A stretch of 64,000 bases of DNA from Mactra quadrangularis (GCA_025267735.1 CM046308.1:33035267-33099266), one strand, 5' to 3'. Positions 24,961 to 37,943 are shown, numbered from the stretch's first letter. The notes: a model not told the origin generated them from the sequence alone. Numbers and translations: made by a program.

Positions 24961-27900
24961 TCTACCAAGTCACATTAGCGCAACCAATCGTCCTATTAGA
25001 CGGAAGGAGGCCAATGAATGATGATAGCATCGGATACTTCCGTACCTTTCGTAAACCGAGTGGAAGAGTGATAATTGAGTTAATACATACTGGTATACAA
25101 AATAGAACAATATTGTTATAAGCCTTATGTAAGATAGATACAATAGTTATTTTATAAAACTTGATGATACGTCTTGACCCCCACATCAAACACTGATGTC
25201 GGACCCAGTCGAGTTCGGCGGTATCAGGGGACAAACATCCCTCGAAAATTTTGGAGCAATTTTAAAACATTTAAAATGGGAACCAATATGCATTTAGTAT
25301 GTTTGGGTTATGGTACACCCAATACATTTTAAGTTGAATCACCCAGACAGCATTTTGGACTAATGTTTTAAAATCGGGCTTTGGTATAGAATGCATTCTG
25401 TTTTGCAAATAGTCAGAAATGCGTAAGCAATTGGTCATGGAAATGGATTGCAAAATATGAAATTCCTACGTATTTATTTTACAACGAAATTACATTTAAC
25501 TTGTTATTGACGTGCCTTGGACTTCTTTCCTTTTAACTAATGCCGGAAATAATGACAAAAGGGTTTTAATGTAATTAAGATAACATTGTGAAACAATTAA
25601 TAATTAGTAAGATGTTTAAAACAAAACATAGAATCATTCATCGGTTCACAATGAGCCATAAATCGTACGTTGAAACGTAGAATAGATGGCGTCTTTGAAG
25701 TAATGCACAATTGGCCCTTTGTCGGTTAATTGCTCATTTTTGTTAATGTTCATGTAGTGGTGCAGTTGTTAACAGATCGCAGATCGATATCTTTATTTGC
25801 ATATTTGCACTGTTTCTGCACAATGAATAAATTTAGAACAATTAACACTGATTAAGACGATAACGATATTTACACAACGGGTTTTAATTTTTACCATGCC
25901 TTATGGCACCCAAAAGGCGTCCATTTTTATTTAAATTATTTTTGCAGCGTTGGAATTCGGTATTTCAGTCCACTTAGATAAAATTAACACTGACGGTTCT
26001 GTATAAAGAATAGCCTTGCAATTAGTATTCGTGGAAAATGTATTTGCAGTTTTTTCCGCTTCAAGGAAACATAAATGTGTATCATACAAATTAAAAATTA
26101 TGTAGGACTCGTTTTGACTGCAACCTCATTTTGAAAACCAGTTTAACAATTCCATTGCGGGAGTAGGCTATATTCAACGGTATTACAATAAAATGCCATA
26201 TATTTCATAATTCATCGGCGATCTGACTTTTCGATATTACATAAAGTATTCATTTGTACTCGTATGTATACCAGCAAATACTATTTTTAAAATGAACACA
26301 AATGTCTAAAAGATTTATCGTGTTTTTATTGATAATGTTTATTATAAATTATTTTATCATACTATTCGAAGATTTATTATCAAAATACATGACGAGCAAA
26401 TCACACGATCACCGGTAAACATTCTTTAGAATATCAAAAGCAATAAAATTTACTAACGAATTTTAATTACAAAATATTGAAATATGCAATAACTTATAAT
26501 TGATGAATCAATAAATTAAAAATGCAATTAAAATTTGAGAAAAAATCAAAATCATTAGAAAGATAAAAAAAATTCAATGGAGAATTAGATGTCCCATTCC
26601 ACATTAAAAGTTTTTTTTAATGTGTTGGAACTTTTGATAAATTTTTCGTTTAGTATGCATTTAGCTTGGTTTTTAACAATCTTGGGTGTAAAAATGTAAT
26701 AAATCAGATTGGGTTACAATATCTGATTAAATAGATCAATTAATTTCTATATGTATGATGACTTATAAAATAGTTGACCTTTTTACACTTGGCAATAGGG
26801 ATCTTGAAATATTGGCCTTAACTTCAGACGTATTGATTAAAACTTGCTTGCAGGCTCACGTATATATGTATATGCTAGTATAACAAAATAAAATGAAACA
26901 ACTGTATATTCTATTTAGAAGAAACGTTTTTAAAAAGATTTGAACTGAGATGTCTCTTCCGTGGCTTAGCCCCTGTCCTGTGATTTTGTAAGTTGGACTC
27001 CAAATACGTCGATCGTGGTTGGATTTTGCATGCGCAAAATTATCATCAAATTCCGCGTCGGAATCAGATTATTTTTCGGTTGGCCAGCTATTAATTAAGG
27101 TAATTATAATGATCAACTATTAGTATGAATTTTTCAACATGTATTTTTACATTTTTTGCTGTGGTCATTGAATGCATGACTAATAAATACTTATGAATTC
27201 CATGTAAGTTAATCTGTGAGTTTATAGACGTATACCCTTTAAGGCCGCTATAACCAAATAATTATATAATTCAGCTGACTATTTAAAATTTGATCAATGA
27301 AATAGTATAAAACATTATAAATAAAGGACAAGTTGACCATATTATACTTTAAAACCCCGTAAGAATGGAATAATTTCATTCATAAATTAACCAACCACCG
27401 TCAGGCTGTCTATCAGGCGGGTGTGAAATTCATTCACTAACAGCCATACCTAGATAGACCTATGTCTATATGGTAATCAACATTGACATAGAAATGTTAA
27501 TCTTCTTCCATTATTTAACTTTATAATTAATGAATCGTATTTAAGTTACTTAGATTCACTTTGATCAGAAATGGTTATATTATTCCAGTGTCGCCGTCCG
27601 AAAGTCGGGTTGACTTTTTTCTGCAGATTAAATCGTGTAGACGTCTGTTCGCAGATTAGATAAATATTTTAAATTTCGTTCCATGACTGTCATCCAAATA
27701 TACTAGTAACTTATGATATATTCTCTTAACATTCCAATATAGAATAATCTTGATACAGTTATTAGAGCCTCTTAAATGTTTTTTGCTTAACTTGCTTTTT
27801 TTAATGTTAAAAGTCAAACAATCTAATCGATGTGATATTATCTTTGCTTAATGTCAAGGTTAGTTCCATTAAGAACTTTTGTTTTTATATTTCGATAACT

Positions 27901-28576
27901 AATATTTGTAGGTATGGACATGTATATTATAAATTTTTGTTTCACTTGATTGACCTCTGTATTTTAATTATTCTTCTTTAGATGTACAGCGAATGCAATA
28001 TTTACTTCAACAGTGAGCTATACTCTTTGTGAAGATGCTGGGTAGTATATCATCAAAGATGCTTCGATATTATAACAACAAAATAAAGTAGGATTCACGA
28101 CTTAAATATGTCGTAAGATCGTTGATAATACAATCCTTGCAATATTATGATAGCTGTTTGGCAAATGTTTTTGTTGTTTATTTCTTCATATTGATTTAAG
28201 AGCTAAAGCTGTTAATTTAATGTAATCCGGGACTAGGTGCCGGAATCAAATACCGAATAGAGTCCCATATTTTTCAGGACAAATACAACAGAGAAAGCCA
28301 TGGTTATCATTTACGAAGATATACGTATATTTGCCTAGAAAATCGTCGAGAAGTTTCACATGGACAGTTTTTCAAACTCTCCACAGCGGTTACGTCCCCT
28401 GATAAGTAGCAAAGCGTGACTGATACGACGTGTTTGTATAGTGGCATTGACAGTGATCCTCTCTGGCCCGAGTTGTCATAACGTCATATTCATATGGACA
28501 AACTTAATCCGTAAATAGCCGAGTTGTTACGATTATCATACGGAGATTTAAACGGAACATCTTTTTTTGGTTGGGT
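24961..28576. other. Intergenic DNA
   Basis: The first few hundred bases may be LINE 3' UTR. The rest is AT-rich with no gene, tRNA or complete repeat that I could support. Confidence 0.45.
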
Positions 28577-28835
28577 TTAACACCAAAGGTACACATTGTA
28601 TAGGTCGTACCATAATCAACCAACTCACCGTTCCTGGAATGCTAAATCTCTAAATTTAGCTGTTAACCAATTCCTCGGTGCATACGTCTCCCCTTCATGA
28701 TTTAGAATAGTAGGAGGGATAATGACCGTATGTAGTATTTCATGACCAATCTTCAAGAACGCATGCCCCGCCTCGATTCCACAATCACTCGTTTAGTATA
28801 CTTGAGATTTATCAACTGAGCTAGCTTGGCGGGCT
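28577..28835 (-). mobile_element. SINE family B copy with decayed tRNA head
   Basis: Tail (ACACATTGTATAGGTCGTACC), middle (CTTCATGATTTAGAATAGTAGG) and CATGACCAATCTTCAAGAACGCATG follow the order of the 34486-34768 copy. The head (about 28768-28835) keeps CTAGCTCAGTTGATA as an A box on the minus strand, but its B box is mutated (GGAATCGAGGC). The tail stem has lost pairing (ACACC). Confidence 0.8.
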
Positions 28836-31013
28836 CCGGAATATCTCGGCTAAGGGAATACATATTGAATTGTGACAAGACAGTGGCACCAAGTACATGA
28901 CTTGGTGTGCAAATTGCACTTCTGCGACTTAAGTCATAGTATATGGTGGTTGCATTATAATTTTATAAACCTCCAAAATTTGAAAGTATAATTATTGAAA
29001 GTAAGCCGACTTGTGGTAAATATTGTTATACAAAAATGAACGGATTGTAATCAGTTAGGAACCAATTTGTAAATATTTATACACGGTATGTATGAAGATA
29101 CATACAAAAACTTGTAATGAATAATAGTCCGTATAATCATATTGGCTAACTCAAGTGTTGTTTATTTTGGATAGAAAATATGCTTAGGCCTCGTTGAGAT
29201 TTTTTATCCCGTTTAAACGGACAAAGGAATCTTGAATAATGAAAAGAAGGCAAGGGATCTTTAAACCCGGTTTACGTCCATTAGATATTCAACGTCATAT
29301 AAATAATTATACATAGCTTTGGTGAAAATGTTTAATGCCAAAGTAAATAACCAAATATTTGTATATTGGTAGACAACATAGATATATAGAAAATACGGTA
29401 TGCGACAAGAATCAAATCAAAGTGGATTAAAACCCCATAATGGTAATCCTTAGTTATTGAAAAAAATGGCAAATGACCGAATCAGAGTGAATTATGATGT
29501 GATTGTTTATATAAATGATAAGAGTTAATGCACGTTGATAGAAATTCTGACACGTAAGGATCGCAAAGTCACACAAGAGTTCCAATAGAGCTGAGATTTA
29601 TGTTATAAATTTGTTGATATTTTAGACATATAAGTATATATATCTTAAACAACAAAGGAAACGTCTATATCCAGCCCTGATAATTTTGTATACGTTTCTC
29701 TGATACTCTTGTGTCTAAAAACTTTAAAGGCTTGGTGAAAATATGTATGACTAATTTATGAAATATTCAACCTAGTAATAACTAATGCTGATCATACTTT
29801 TATTTTTGTTTAAAAACAACGGGGGTTTTAACTTTTAAAGGGAATAATCATGGAGAAAGTCAAGGTCAAACTAAACTGAGAATAGATGTAGAAGAACTCA
29901 TGGAACGATGATAAATATACTAGTTGAGAACAGACTCCGAGCTAGAAAATGTTAAAAGTTAAATTTAGTTAGACACCCAGGTCCGTGGATGTGTGGGAGT
30001 AGGCTACGTACATGCTTAGAATCTAGTGTCCCAAAGGAATTATGTTTGCTGCCCCATCCGGGCTAGTTATACATTTGCATGTAAACTCGACAATAATGTC
30101 GATTTTACTTTAATCATAAGATTTATGGACAAGTTGCCGGTTTTGCAAAAGGGTACCGGGTAGACAAATGTCTAAAGATTTACATTGTATGATTGTCCCA
30201 CATTAATTTGCACAAACAAAACTAATATCATCATGTACAATAAACAATACTGAATAAGTCTTTTAATTTAAACAAGTTTCATCTTATACCTCAACCTTCA
30301 TTCGATTGAATTGAAACCTTCCACCTTGGGGGACATCAATAGCCATGTCTCATATTGCGTGCATGTTGAAAATTTCGATTTTCTCAGAGAAAAACAATAA
30401 AGAGCATGAAAACTAAACAAAATGCACGTTTGTTTATATTGATACGTATTAAAAATTTGGAAATTGATTCTGACAGAGCGAAAATAATCACATGAATATC
30501 GTTTTTGTAGACGAGATGAGACTTGGGACGAAAATGATCGAAGCGCGTGAACAAAGTTGAATATAAAACCAAGTATATACCGGTCCGATTAAAAATGGTG
30601 ATTATTTTACAATACAAGATTGTGTATCATTTTTCTGAATTTAAGTATAGTATTGTAAGCTAGACATGGGAAAAGGTTAAACAACAAGCCGAGCAATGTC
30701 TATGTATAGTATAACAAAAGTTTTGATAACCATCGGTGGAAAAAAACTACTAAAATTGTATGAAAAGAAACTGTATCAGATATTGTGTGAACGCTCTGAT
30801 ATCCCTCTCGTTTGAACATGATAGATGCTAGTGTATACCTGTTTAGCTACAGACATCTATTCATGTAATAACTTAGTGTTTTTGCAAACAAAATTGAATT
30901 ATGCGCAAGTTTTGAGGGAAAAAGTGGAACAACAGTAAAGGATTGCATTTAAGTCAAGGTTGCATGCTATTGCATGCTCATTGTCTTTATTGCTACTATT
31001 CCAGGTCATTGAG
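28836..31013. other. Intergenic DNA
   Basis: No supported gene. A good branch/acceptor-like tract (TTTATTGCTACTATTCCAG) ends at about 31004, just before the candidate exon. Confidence 0.4.
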
Positions 31014-31146
31014 CTATTGGTGTCTATGAATTAACTTCCCTAGGGAATTTGTTAGCCACCGATTGTGAAGTCGACAAAAAGCAAATGGCGCGATGGAATT
31101 TTATCAACGCTACAAGCAGCCATTTGCATTTGGGCAAAAAAGCAAT
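31014..31146 (+). CDS. Candidate internal coding exon, unassigned
   Basis: A frame runs open from the AG at 31012-31013 (or the AG at 31042-31043) to ATG followed by GTAAGTAT at about 31147, a near-perfect donor. The encoded segment (YELTSLGNLLATDCEVDKKQ, then MARWNFINATSSHLHLGKKA) looks like ordinary globular protein, and G+C is above the surroundings. I do not recognise the family. In phase with this exon, the next acceptor at 31404-31405 would give PERTVAPEIFSSV and a stop. Transcript data are lacking. Confidence 0.3.
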
Positions 31147-31405
31147 GGTAAGTATGGTTCTTGCTCAAATGAATTTAAATGTTTCGAAGTCTAAACTTGA
31201 AATCTGGAATCTACATTCATAATTGTGATACAATAGCCACTCTTCGTACCGTTTAAAAAAACTGGCAATCATTTATTTCAATAATTATCAATGTATATAT
31301 CAACAAGAATATATTTTCGAAGATGATCTTAGTCTTATACATTAAAGTATAGATACAGTATATGTAAATAAAGACTTCATATAAAATACAAACTAGATTC
31401 ACCAG

Positions 31406-31607
31406 CCAGAGAGGACGGTTGCTCCTGAGATATTCAGCAGTGTGTAACACAGAGAGGGCACGCTACCTGGCTGGGTGTTTGGTGCTAGTTACATATGTAC
31501 AGTTAACTACTGAACTTAGTAAAATGTTCACGGACTTGTTTGATTATGTTACACTAGAAGGGGTCGTCGCTAATGTTGAAAATTTTCTGAAGAGTCATTC
31601 TGGTTAA
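31406..31607 (+). CDS. Candidate terminal exon, unassigned
   Basis: After ACCAG (AG at 31404-31405) one frame stays open for about 66 codons to TAA, with a protein-like composition (SAVCNTERARYLAGCLVLVT, ending NVENFLKSHSG). It needs an incoming phase that differs from the candidate exon at 31014-31146, so both cannot be read in these frames in one transcript unless an unseen exon intervenes. No recognised domain and no AATAAA just downstream. Confidence 0.25.
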
Positions 31608-32147
31608 TAACCATTCAACTCTAGACGTACGTGGTAAAATTTTCCCCATACAATGAAGCCAAGACTTCTTGTCATAAATGCATTTATTTTATTTCATGTT
31701 TTACATAAATCACCTCCATTGGGTTCATTTAAAATTGTAAGCTATAAAAAGTACATATAGATAATTATAGGTTATACATTACATATTTTACTTTTTCTAT
31801 TATTTTCACCATCGCATACCTCGTATGCTTGTTTAGGTTTAAGTACAAATAACGCGAAAGTTAATTATGTAGCGAAAATTAAACATTAAAAATGTATTTA
31901 AAGAATGCATGAAAATATTACACTTAATTCTTTACAATTCTTTAATGTTCTATCTCACGACATTTTTCTATTACATATTCATACCTGCATTGCATTTTTT
32001 TGTCATAAATTCATTGATAAAGTCATACTTCAATTATAAGTCAGCAGTCGTGTTAACCTCACGTGCAATTAATGGAGCACTTCAATCACTTAAGATTTTA
32101 AAGTATGACTAAGATTAATTTAAACCAACATTGAGCCATGCTATACT
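31608..32147. other. Intergenic DNA
   Basis: Very AT-rich. The 67-codon frame at 31909-32112 looks like chance. Confidence 0.5.
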
Positions 32148-32322
32148 CTTTTCACAAAAATTCTTACGATAAAAATTATCGTAAGTCAATAGCAATAAAT
32201 GATCATAAATCATACTTACAGAACGTAAATATTCTTTAGATTGTATAAGACGTTGGAACTCACTTGTTCAAATTTATGAAACTCACTTACGGCATTTTTT
32301 TATGTAAGAATGTTTGTGAAAA
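32148..32322. mobile_element. MITE family M1, copy 2 (different interior)
   Basis: The left end CTTTTCACAAAAATTCTTAC is followed by the hairpin TTACGAT-aaaaatt-ATCGTAA. The right end, inverted, reads ATTTTCACAAACATTCTTAC. The termini match family M1 but the interior is shorter and unlike the copies at 13509 and 34131, as expected for MITEs that share only ends. Confidence 0.75.
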
Positions 32323-34130
32323 TACCAAAAGGACAAAATAACAGTTTAATGAAGAGAAATTTTACATTGGTGTCGCATTGGATTATAAAGAAACCTTTAA
32401 CTAGCAAAACTAAGAGAAAAGTACGCTGTGATCAATCATACTGGAAAACATAAACAAACGCAAAACTATCCAAAATCCATGCTGATATAAATGTCGACTG
32501 AACTACAAGTACCTTGTGGATTGCAAAACCAGCTGAAGTCAGTCCCAAGCCCAATTGAAAAATATCGAGGGCAACACTGACTGAAAACTTTTCGATGACC
32601 AGCAGAGAAAGAAGTTTCATCTAATGAAATGTCTCTCATGAATTTTATGTATCATCTCTGAAATTAAAGATATAGCCAGGTTCTGCACTTAATGCATTAA
32701 TATGGAACACTCGGACCCCGGTGAACACCTAAACGCCAAGCAGAAAATGAACCTTGTGGTTATTTTAGCAAAACAAAATTCCAAAGCATAATGATAGGGT
32801 TCTATTCTATCAATAACACTGCGATATTTCCATCGACTTGCAGACATGGTAGAGTAAGGGGGGGGGGTATTAAAAACCATCTCATACGTAATCTGGCACA
32901 GATAAACATATGTTGTATAAAATGATTACCTAGAAATATAATTGTGCTAAATAAATACAAATATAAACAGAAACTGTGAATTTTCTATCATTACATGTAG
33001 ATAATACTTATTTTATTACTTAAACAAAAGATACACGAGGCACCTGTGACCTGATGACATTTATTGATTGGATAAGCGGCGCGGATTAATATCTACAGAC
33101 AAAAAGTAGTTTCATCAACTAGTCTAATTTCTGAAGTAAAGCAATAATATTCGTTGTTTATTTACAACGAATCTCCTATCTTTTAACATAAGCACTGAAA
33201 GCTTGCACATGTTACTCTGATACAAATTGTTTGCAGCACGAAAGTGTATAAATACATGTATCCATCCGAATGCCTTTCCACTTGAATTGTCCAAAAAGTA
33301 GTTAGTGTCAATCTAATAGGTCAAAGGTCACCACCTTTGCCTCAACTGTAAGTTTGTATGTCAGTGTGCCAATATGCATTTTAAATATCTCAGTTTATTC
33401 AAATGTAACAAAGCGTTAAGATTGATTGGTCCTTATTTGATAATTTACAAGAGCACCTATAAAGCATTACTTGATTGTTGAGTATAGCCGACAACGATGC
33501 GTAAGTATTTTTACCAGACCTCCGGGATAGTTCTTTCCGTCTAGACATGTGACCTAGTGAAAAAAATCACACCTTTGGTTTCGAATTTGTCTAAATCTGA
33601 GTTGTTTTTAGACACAAAAAATCATGCAAATATCACAGATGTTAACTTTTAAAAAATATTTTATAGTCTCGTGAAGACGTGATTTAACACGAGATTTAGA
33701 ATCAAAATTCTATTTAGGATCATCATCTCAAAGGTATTTGCGTCGGCAATGGAACAAGATACAAAAGCCTGAAAGGTAGGTGAGAAGAGAGTCGATCATT
33801 ATGTGATTGTCTTCAATTACATCTATTAATATGCATCTATATTCTTTCAGATTTATTTAAAGCATCGAAACACGACCGGTGTTTAATATTTCCCGCCAAA
33901 AAATGCAGACGCTAGCCTGGTATGAACTAAGTGTAGCCAAAATCAGTCAATGTGATATAGGTCGTTAAGAATACACTTGAAACAAATCTAAACGATATTC
34001 TACGTAAACAATGCCTCCTAAATTATAAAAAAACTTATGTACCGTATTGGTCTTATGTTCCAAGACAATTTGGCCTTTTTTCTAGACAAGCGTTGTCCAA
34101 GTTCTAGGTCAATGCGTTTCAAATGCGGCA
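32323..34130. other. Intergenic DNA
   Basis: No supported gene. A minus-strand 62-codon frame (32432-32620) begins at an ATG preceded directly by TAG and contains CACAAG then GTACTT, a weak donor. It could be an exon but has no other support. A run of about nine G lies near 32859-32867. Confidence 0.4.
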
Positions 34131-34361
34131 CTTTTCACAAAAATTCTTACGATAAAAATCATCGTAAGTCAAAAGCAAGCCAAATTCATTTTATGGTCAT
34201 TTTTTGGCCAATCAATTCTAAATATCAATGAATTATGTAAATATTTTATACATTTTGAATACCGTATCATAGTTATGTTTATTATCCTTCTGACTTTGAT
34301 CTGCAAAATTTATGCAATTGACTTACGATAACTTTTTCCTTACGATTTTTTTTGTGAAAAG
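34131..34361. mobile_element. MITE family M1, best copy
   Basis: Thirteen-base perfect termini CTTTTCACAAAAA (34131-34143) and TTTTTGTGAAAAG (34349-34361), with subterminal CTTACGAT/ATCGTAAG words on both sides. The left arm forms CTTACGAT-aaaaatc-ATCGTAAG. The interior is shared with the 13509-13711 copy. No coding capacity. Confidence 0.85.
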
Positions 34362-34470
34362 GTGCAAAGGTTGATGTGATTCTGTTTCTTATCTGATGTG
34401 ATCTAAGATCTTTATCCATGTTTTACAAGTTCTATTTCGAAAGGATTCAAGTTCTGAACCATTTTTTTTA

Positions 34471-34485
34471 GGGGGGGGGGGGGGG
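34471..34485. repeat. Fifteen-base G homopolymer
   Basis: A G15 run directly abuts the 3' end of the SINE at 34486. Read with the SINE it is a C15 tail, which is unusual because SINE tails are normally A-rich. Confidence 0.8.
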
Positions 34486-34768
34486 TTAACGCCGTAGCAA
34501 CACATTGTGTAGGTCATATAACGGCGGTCAGTCAACCTACTCACTCCTCCTGGAAAGGCTAAACCTCTGGATTCAGCTGTTATCCTAAGCACATACTTTC
34601 GTCAGTGACTGACAACTGTCCTACGTAATTAAAAAAACATTGGTACGAGGGAGAATGGCCGAAATAATGTCATGACCAAGCTCCACGAAAGTATACCCGC
34701 CCGGGAATCGAACCCACGACCCCTCGATCAGTAGACTTGCGTGCTACCAACTGAGCTAGCTGGGCGGC
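34486..34768 (-). mobile_element. Complete SINE, family B
   Basis: The minus strand starts with a well-kept tRNA-like head (34768-34693): GCCGCCC acceptor strand, A box TAGCTCAGTTGG, B box GGTTCGATTCC, GGGCGGG closing strand. The body contains CATGACATTATTTCGGCC and ends in the tail stem ACGGCG...CGCCGT (34521-34526 with 34490-34495, perfect 6 bp). The anticodon arm does not pair well, so the head is a SINE promoter and not a tRNA gene. Other copies: 11309, 28577, 35774. Confidence 0.85.
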
Positions 34769-35773
34769 TCTATTTTTTTCATCACGGTCTATACCAACAT
34801 AAATTTATACAAACGATTTCAGCAAACAAAGTTTATTACTTTAATATAAATTAACAAGCACAAATTCAAATTTGCAAATCAAAATAACAATGGCAGTTTA
34901 ATATAATAATTAAACCAAATAAAGGAAACAAGCATGAAAATACGAGAGACACAAAACATAATTTATAAAAATCCTGTTTGCTAAGTCATGGTTGTCATGT
35001 CTCATCATCAGCCCAAAACATATACGAAACACGATTGTTTTAGCAATAGCATAGGCTTAATATGTTCTGTGTTTCTGATAACTCGAGCCAACCTTGCAAA
35101 GTTCCAAGAACCCATTACTTTTTTGTCGAAATTTCGTCAATATTACCAAACAAAATAATAGTAAATACAATGGATCATATATACAGAAACAATAATTATG
35201 ACTGAGAGCAAAAAAATAATAAGCATGTTATACTCCGTTCATTGGATATTGTTCAATAATTAAGAAATCAAAATGGTATTAAATACACAGCAACAATCAA
35301 TAGTCTCATACGGGTATTTGAAGGCGTAGCTATGCCAATTTATACATTGTATAAACATAAAGTAATTCTAAAAAATCATCCAATTAAAACCAATCATTAA
35401 CGCAGTCTTTTCATTTGGTAAATTTACGATTGTTGCCATGCCTACAAGAACCCGTATGAGGCTACAAATCGTTGTACCACTATGGAAATAAACAATACGC
35501 AAATTGTTTTGTTACGGAACAATAAACGTTACCAGCATTAATTGAATTGAAAACATCACTCTACTATAAGATACGATATTTGTAATTGTAAGACATTACT
35601 AGTAATACAAGTCTATGCCAAAGTAATTATTTTATCTAACAGTAGTCAATACAGACCTTAATTATGTTTCATTAGAGATAATAATGTCTAATTATTGGAT
35701 ACGTAAGGGCAAGTGTATGTCTCTCAGAATTTGAATCATCTCTCTCAATTTCCATATTGTTTATTTTTGTATG
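34769..35773. other. Intergenic DNA
   Basis: AT-rich, no gene or repeat supported. Confidence 0.5.
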
Positions 35774-35945
35774 GTTAAACGCCGAAGCAACACATTGTAT
35801 AGGTCACATCACGGCGGTCAGTCGTCCAACTAACCGTTCAGAGAAAGGCAAACTCTCTAGATTAAGCTGTTTTACTAGGCACATACTTCCATCAGTGATT
35901 GACAACTGCTTTACATGATTTAGAATCGGTGGTAGGAGGGCGCAA
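35774..35945 (-). mobile_element. SINE family B, 5'-truncated
   Basis: Tail and middle match the 34486 copy (AAGCAACACATTGTATAGGTC, GTGATTGACAACTGC, TTTACATGATTTAGAATCGGTGG). The match ends near 35945 before the head, as in a truncated reverse transcript. Tail stem CGCCGA/ACGGCG has one mismatch at the loop end. Confidence 0.8.
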
Positions 35946-36439
35946 AAAATGAAGGAAATGAAGATTATACAACGATATCAGGGCAACATATCATAATACA
36001 GGTCGTCCACGTAAACATTGCGTATATAAATATAGCCAGTTTCATTACACACCAATATTTAGGGGTGAATTATTTTTACAATTTTATAATTAATTAGTTA
36101 ACACTTATTTTATAAACATATCATTGTATAAAATTTAGGATGCGCATATACTTTATTTAAAATAATCGTTAAATATCAAAGTGGTATGTTTAAATCAGTA
36201 AAATGTTGTTCATGCATCAGCTTATTCACTTATTTAGTAGGCAAGTCCATTGTTTAAGGTACAAAAAACATTGTATGACTTAGAATACGACCTGTACATG
36301 TATAAGTATTGAAAACAGGCTTACATAAGGGAGATAATACATAAACGTTAGATATACTCGACAAAAATCCTACACGTTCTAAAGCAAGCAATTGTGCCAT
36401 TTCTATAAACTATTACATGTTCTCTCGAAAAAAAACAAC

Positions 36440-36990
36440 GATTTAAGAATAAACACGACGTTATGAACCCCATAAGTTAAGAAAACCCACCGAGAAAAAA
36501 GAAAATCAACGACATTATGAATCTTATAAATTTAGAAATCCTACGACTTAAGAAAACCAACGATTTCAAATAACCTGCGACATAAGAATCTCCTAGACTT
36601 AAGGAAACACATGACGTTATGATCTCCACGACTAAAACAAAAAACTAAAAAACCCAAGACATAATTAACCCCATGATTTAAATAACACACGATTACAGAG
36701 CTCCCATGACAAAATAAACTCCACGAATTAAGTTAACTAACGATTTGAGGAAACCACACGACTGAAATAAACTCTCGAGTTAAGAAAACTTACGACTTGA
36801 GAAAACCCCAAATAGATAAACCCAGGACTGAAGAAAACTCTCGAATTAAGAAAACCTACGACTTAAGAAAAAACCCGAATTGATAAACCCCACGACTGAA
36901 GAAAACTCTCGAATTAAGAAACCCGAAGAAAATCCCCGAATTGATAAAACCCACGACTTAAAGAAAACTCTCGAATAAAGAAATCTCACG
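36440..36990. repeat. Degenerate satellite with a 67-bp higher-order unit
   Basis: The left part is a loose array of words such as TTAAGAAAACC, CACGAC and ACGATT at roughly 20-bp intervals. The right part (about 36770-36990) has a clearer unit of about 67 bp: GAAGAAAACTCTCGAATTAAG, then GATAAACCC, then CACGACTGAAG, repeated about three times. No gene. It lies about 1.2 kb beyond the 3' end of the large gene. Confidence 0.8.
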
Positions 36991-37490
36991 ACATATAGAA
37001 ACAAAACTAACAAGGTAAGGAATAGATAAGATGTTCCTAAATATACTGACATTTACAAGTGATTCAATTATTACAGAATTAATTGTCATATGTTACAAGC
37101 CGACACATCAATGTCACAGCTGTCATGAAAACTGTTAAACCTTGCAACAAGTTCACATATCAAAATGTCAACGGAAACAAGAATTTAAACATATGAAATT
37201 ATGACAAGTCATGAATTCCAAAGTGAACATCTCAAGCTTTCAATTTACTTCCTTCATGTATTAGGCTTATATTGGACATTTTAACACCCATGTAATCATC
37301 TTCTACCTTAAATTAAAATTAACGGAAATATCAGGCATGGGTTGAGAGAAGTTTGTAATCATGAGAATACACGCGCATCGTACAATACTGATTCATTTGT
37401 ATTATAATGTATATGTAACAATATTAATCATGAATACGTCATGAAGAGTTAATCTGTGCAGTAATAACTACTGTCTACTGATATGTAGGG

Positions 37491-37651
37491 ATTTTCACAC
37501 CAAAATATCCAACGACAAAACAAAAATCGTAAGTCAAAAGTAGAAAACATTCATAATGTATAGATTCGTAAAAAAGGCGTGTTAAATGCTGCAGAATAGC
37601 TTGCATACATAGATTTACGATGATGTTTTCCATGAAATATTTTGTGAAAAT
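37491..37651. mobile_element. MITE family M1, diverged copy
   Basis: Left end ATTTTCACACCAAAATATCC with AATCGTAAGTCAAAAG just inside; right end ATTTACGATGATG...TATTTTGTGAAAAT. The outer ATTTTCACA/TGTGAAAAT pair is intact. The interior is mostly unlike the other copies. Confidence 0.6.
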
Positions 37652-37937
37652 GCTCTATAAGGTTTTACGTTCTACATTTTTGTATATCCAAGTTTAGCGT
37701 TAAACCAGATCCGCTTGCTTAAGTATCTTCAAAAGTCACAAAGTTTAGATGCTGCTAAGCTTGTGTCAAGAGTAAATAAATGTTTTAACATTGTTCCGCA
37801 TTTCCATTTGCGTCGTATATTTTGTACATCCGACATGCACCTATATTTTCATTTACGTATTCATAATTTCCTCATTAAATCTTGATTAAATAAACTTTTT
37901 TCTTCCCATTGTTATTCATTCAACATAACTCTTACAT

Positions 37938-37943
37938 TTTAAT
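37938..37943 (-). terminator. Possible poly(A) signal of the large gene
   Basis: ATTAAA on the minus strand, 217 bases after the stop codon at 38160. No AATAAA occurs closer on this strand. A variant signal, not confirmed. Confidence 0.3.

Noticed and set aside
32432..32620. Minus-strand 62-codon hydrophobic frame with a possible donor
   Set aside because: Only a weak donor and a start next to a stop; no partner exon or family match.
34693..34768. tRNA gene on the minus strand
   Set aside because: A and B boxes and most of the acceptor stem are there, but the anticodon arm does not pair and the sequence continues into a SINE body and tail shared with three other loci.
36440..36990. CRISPR-like array
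   Set aside because: Unit sizes vary, the repeats are degenerate without distinct spacers, and the genome is eukaryotic.
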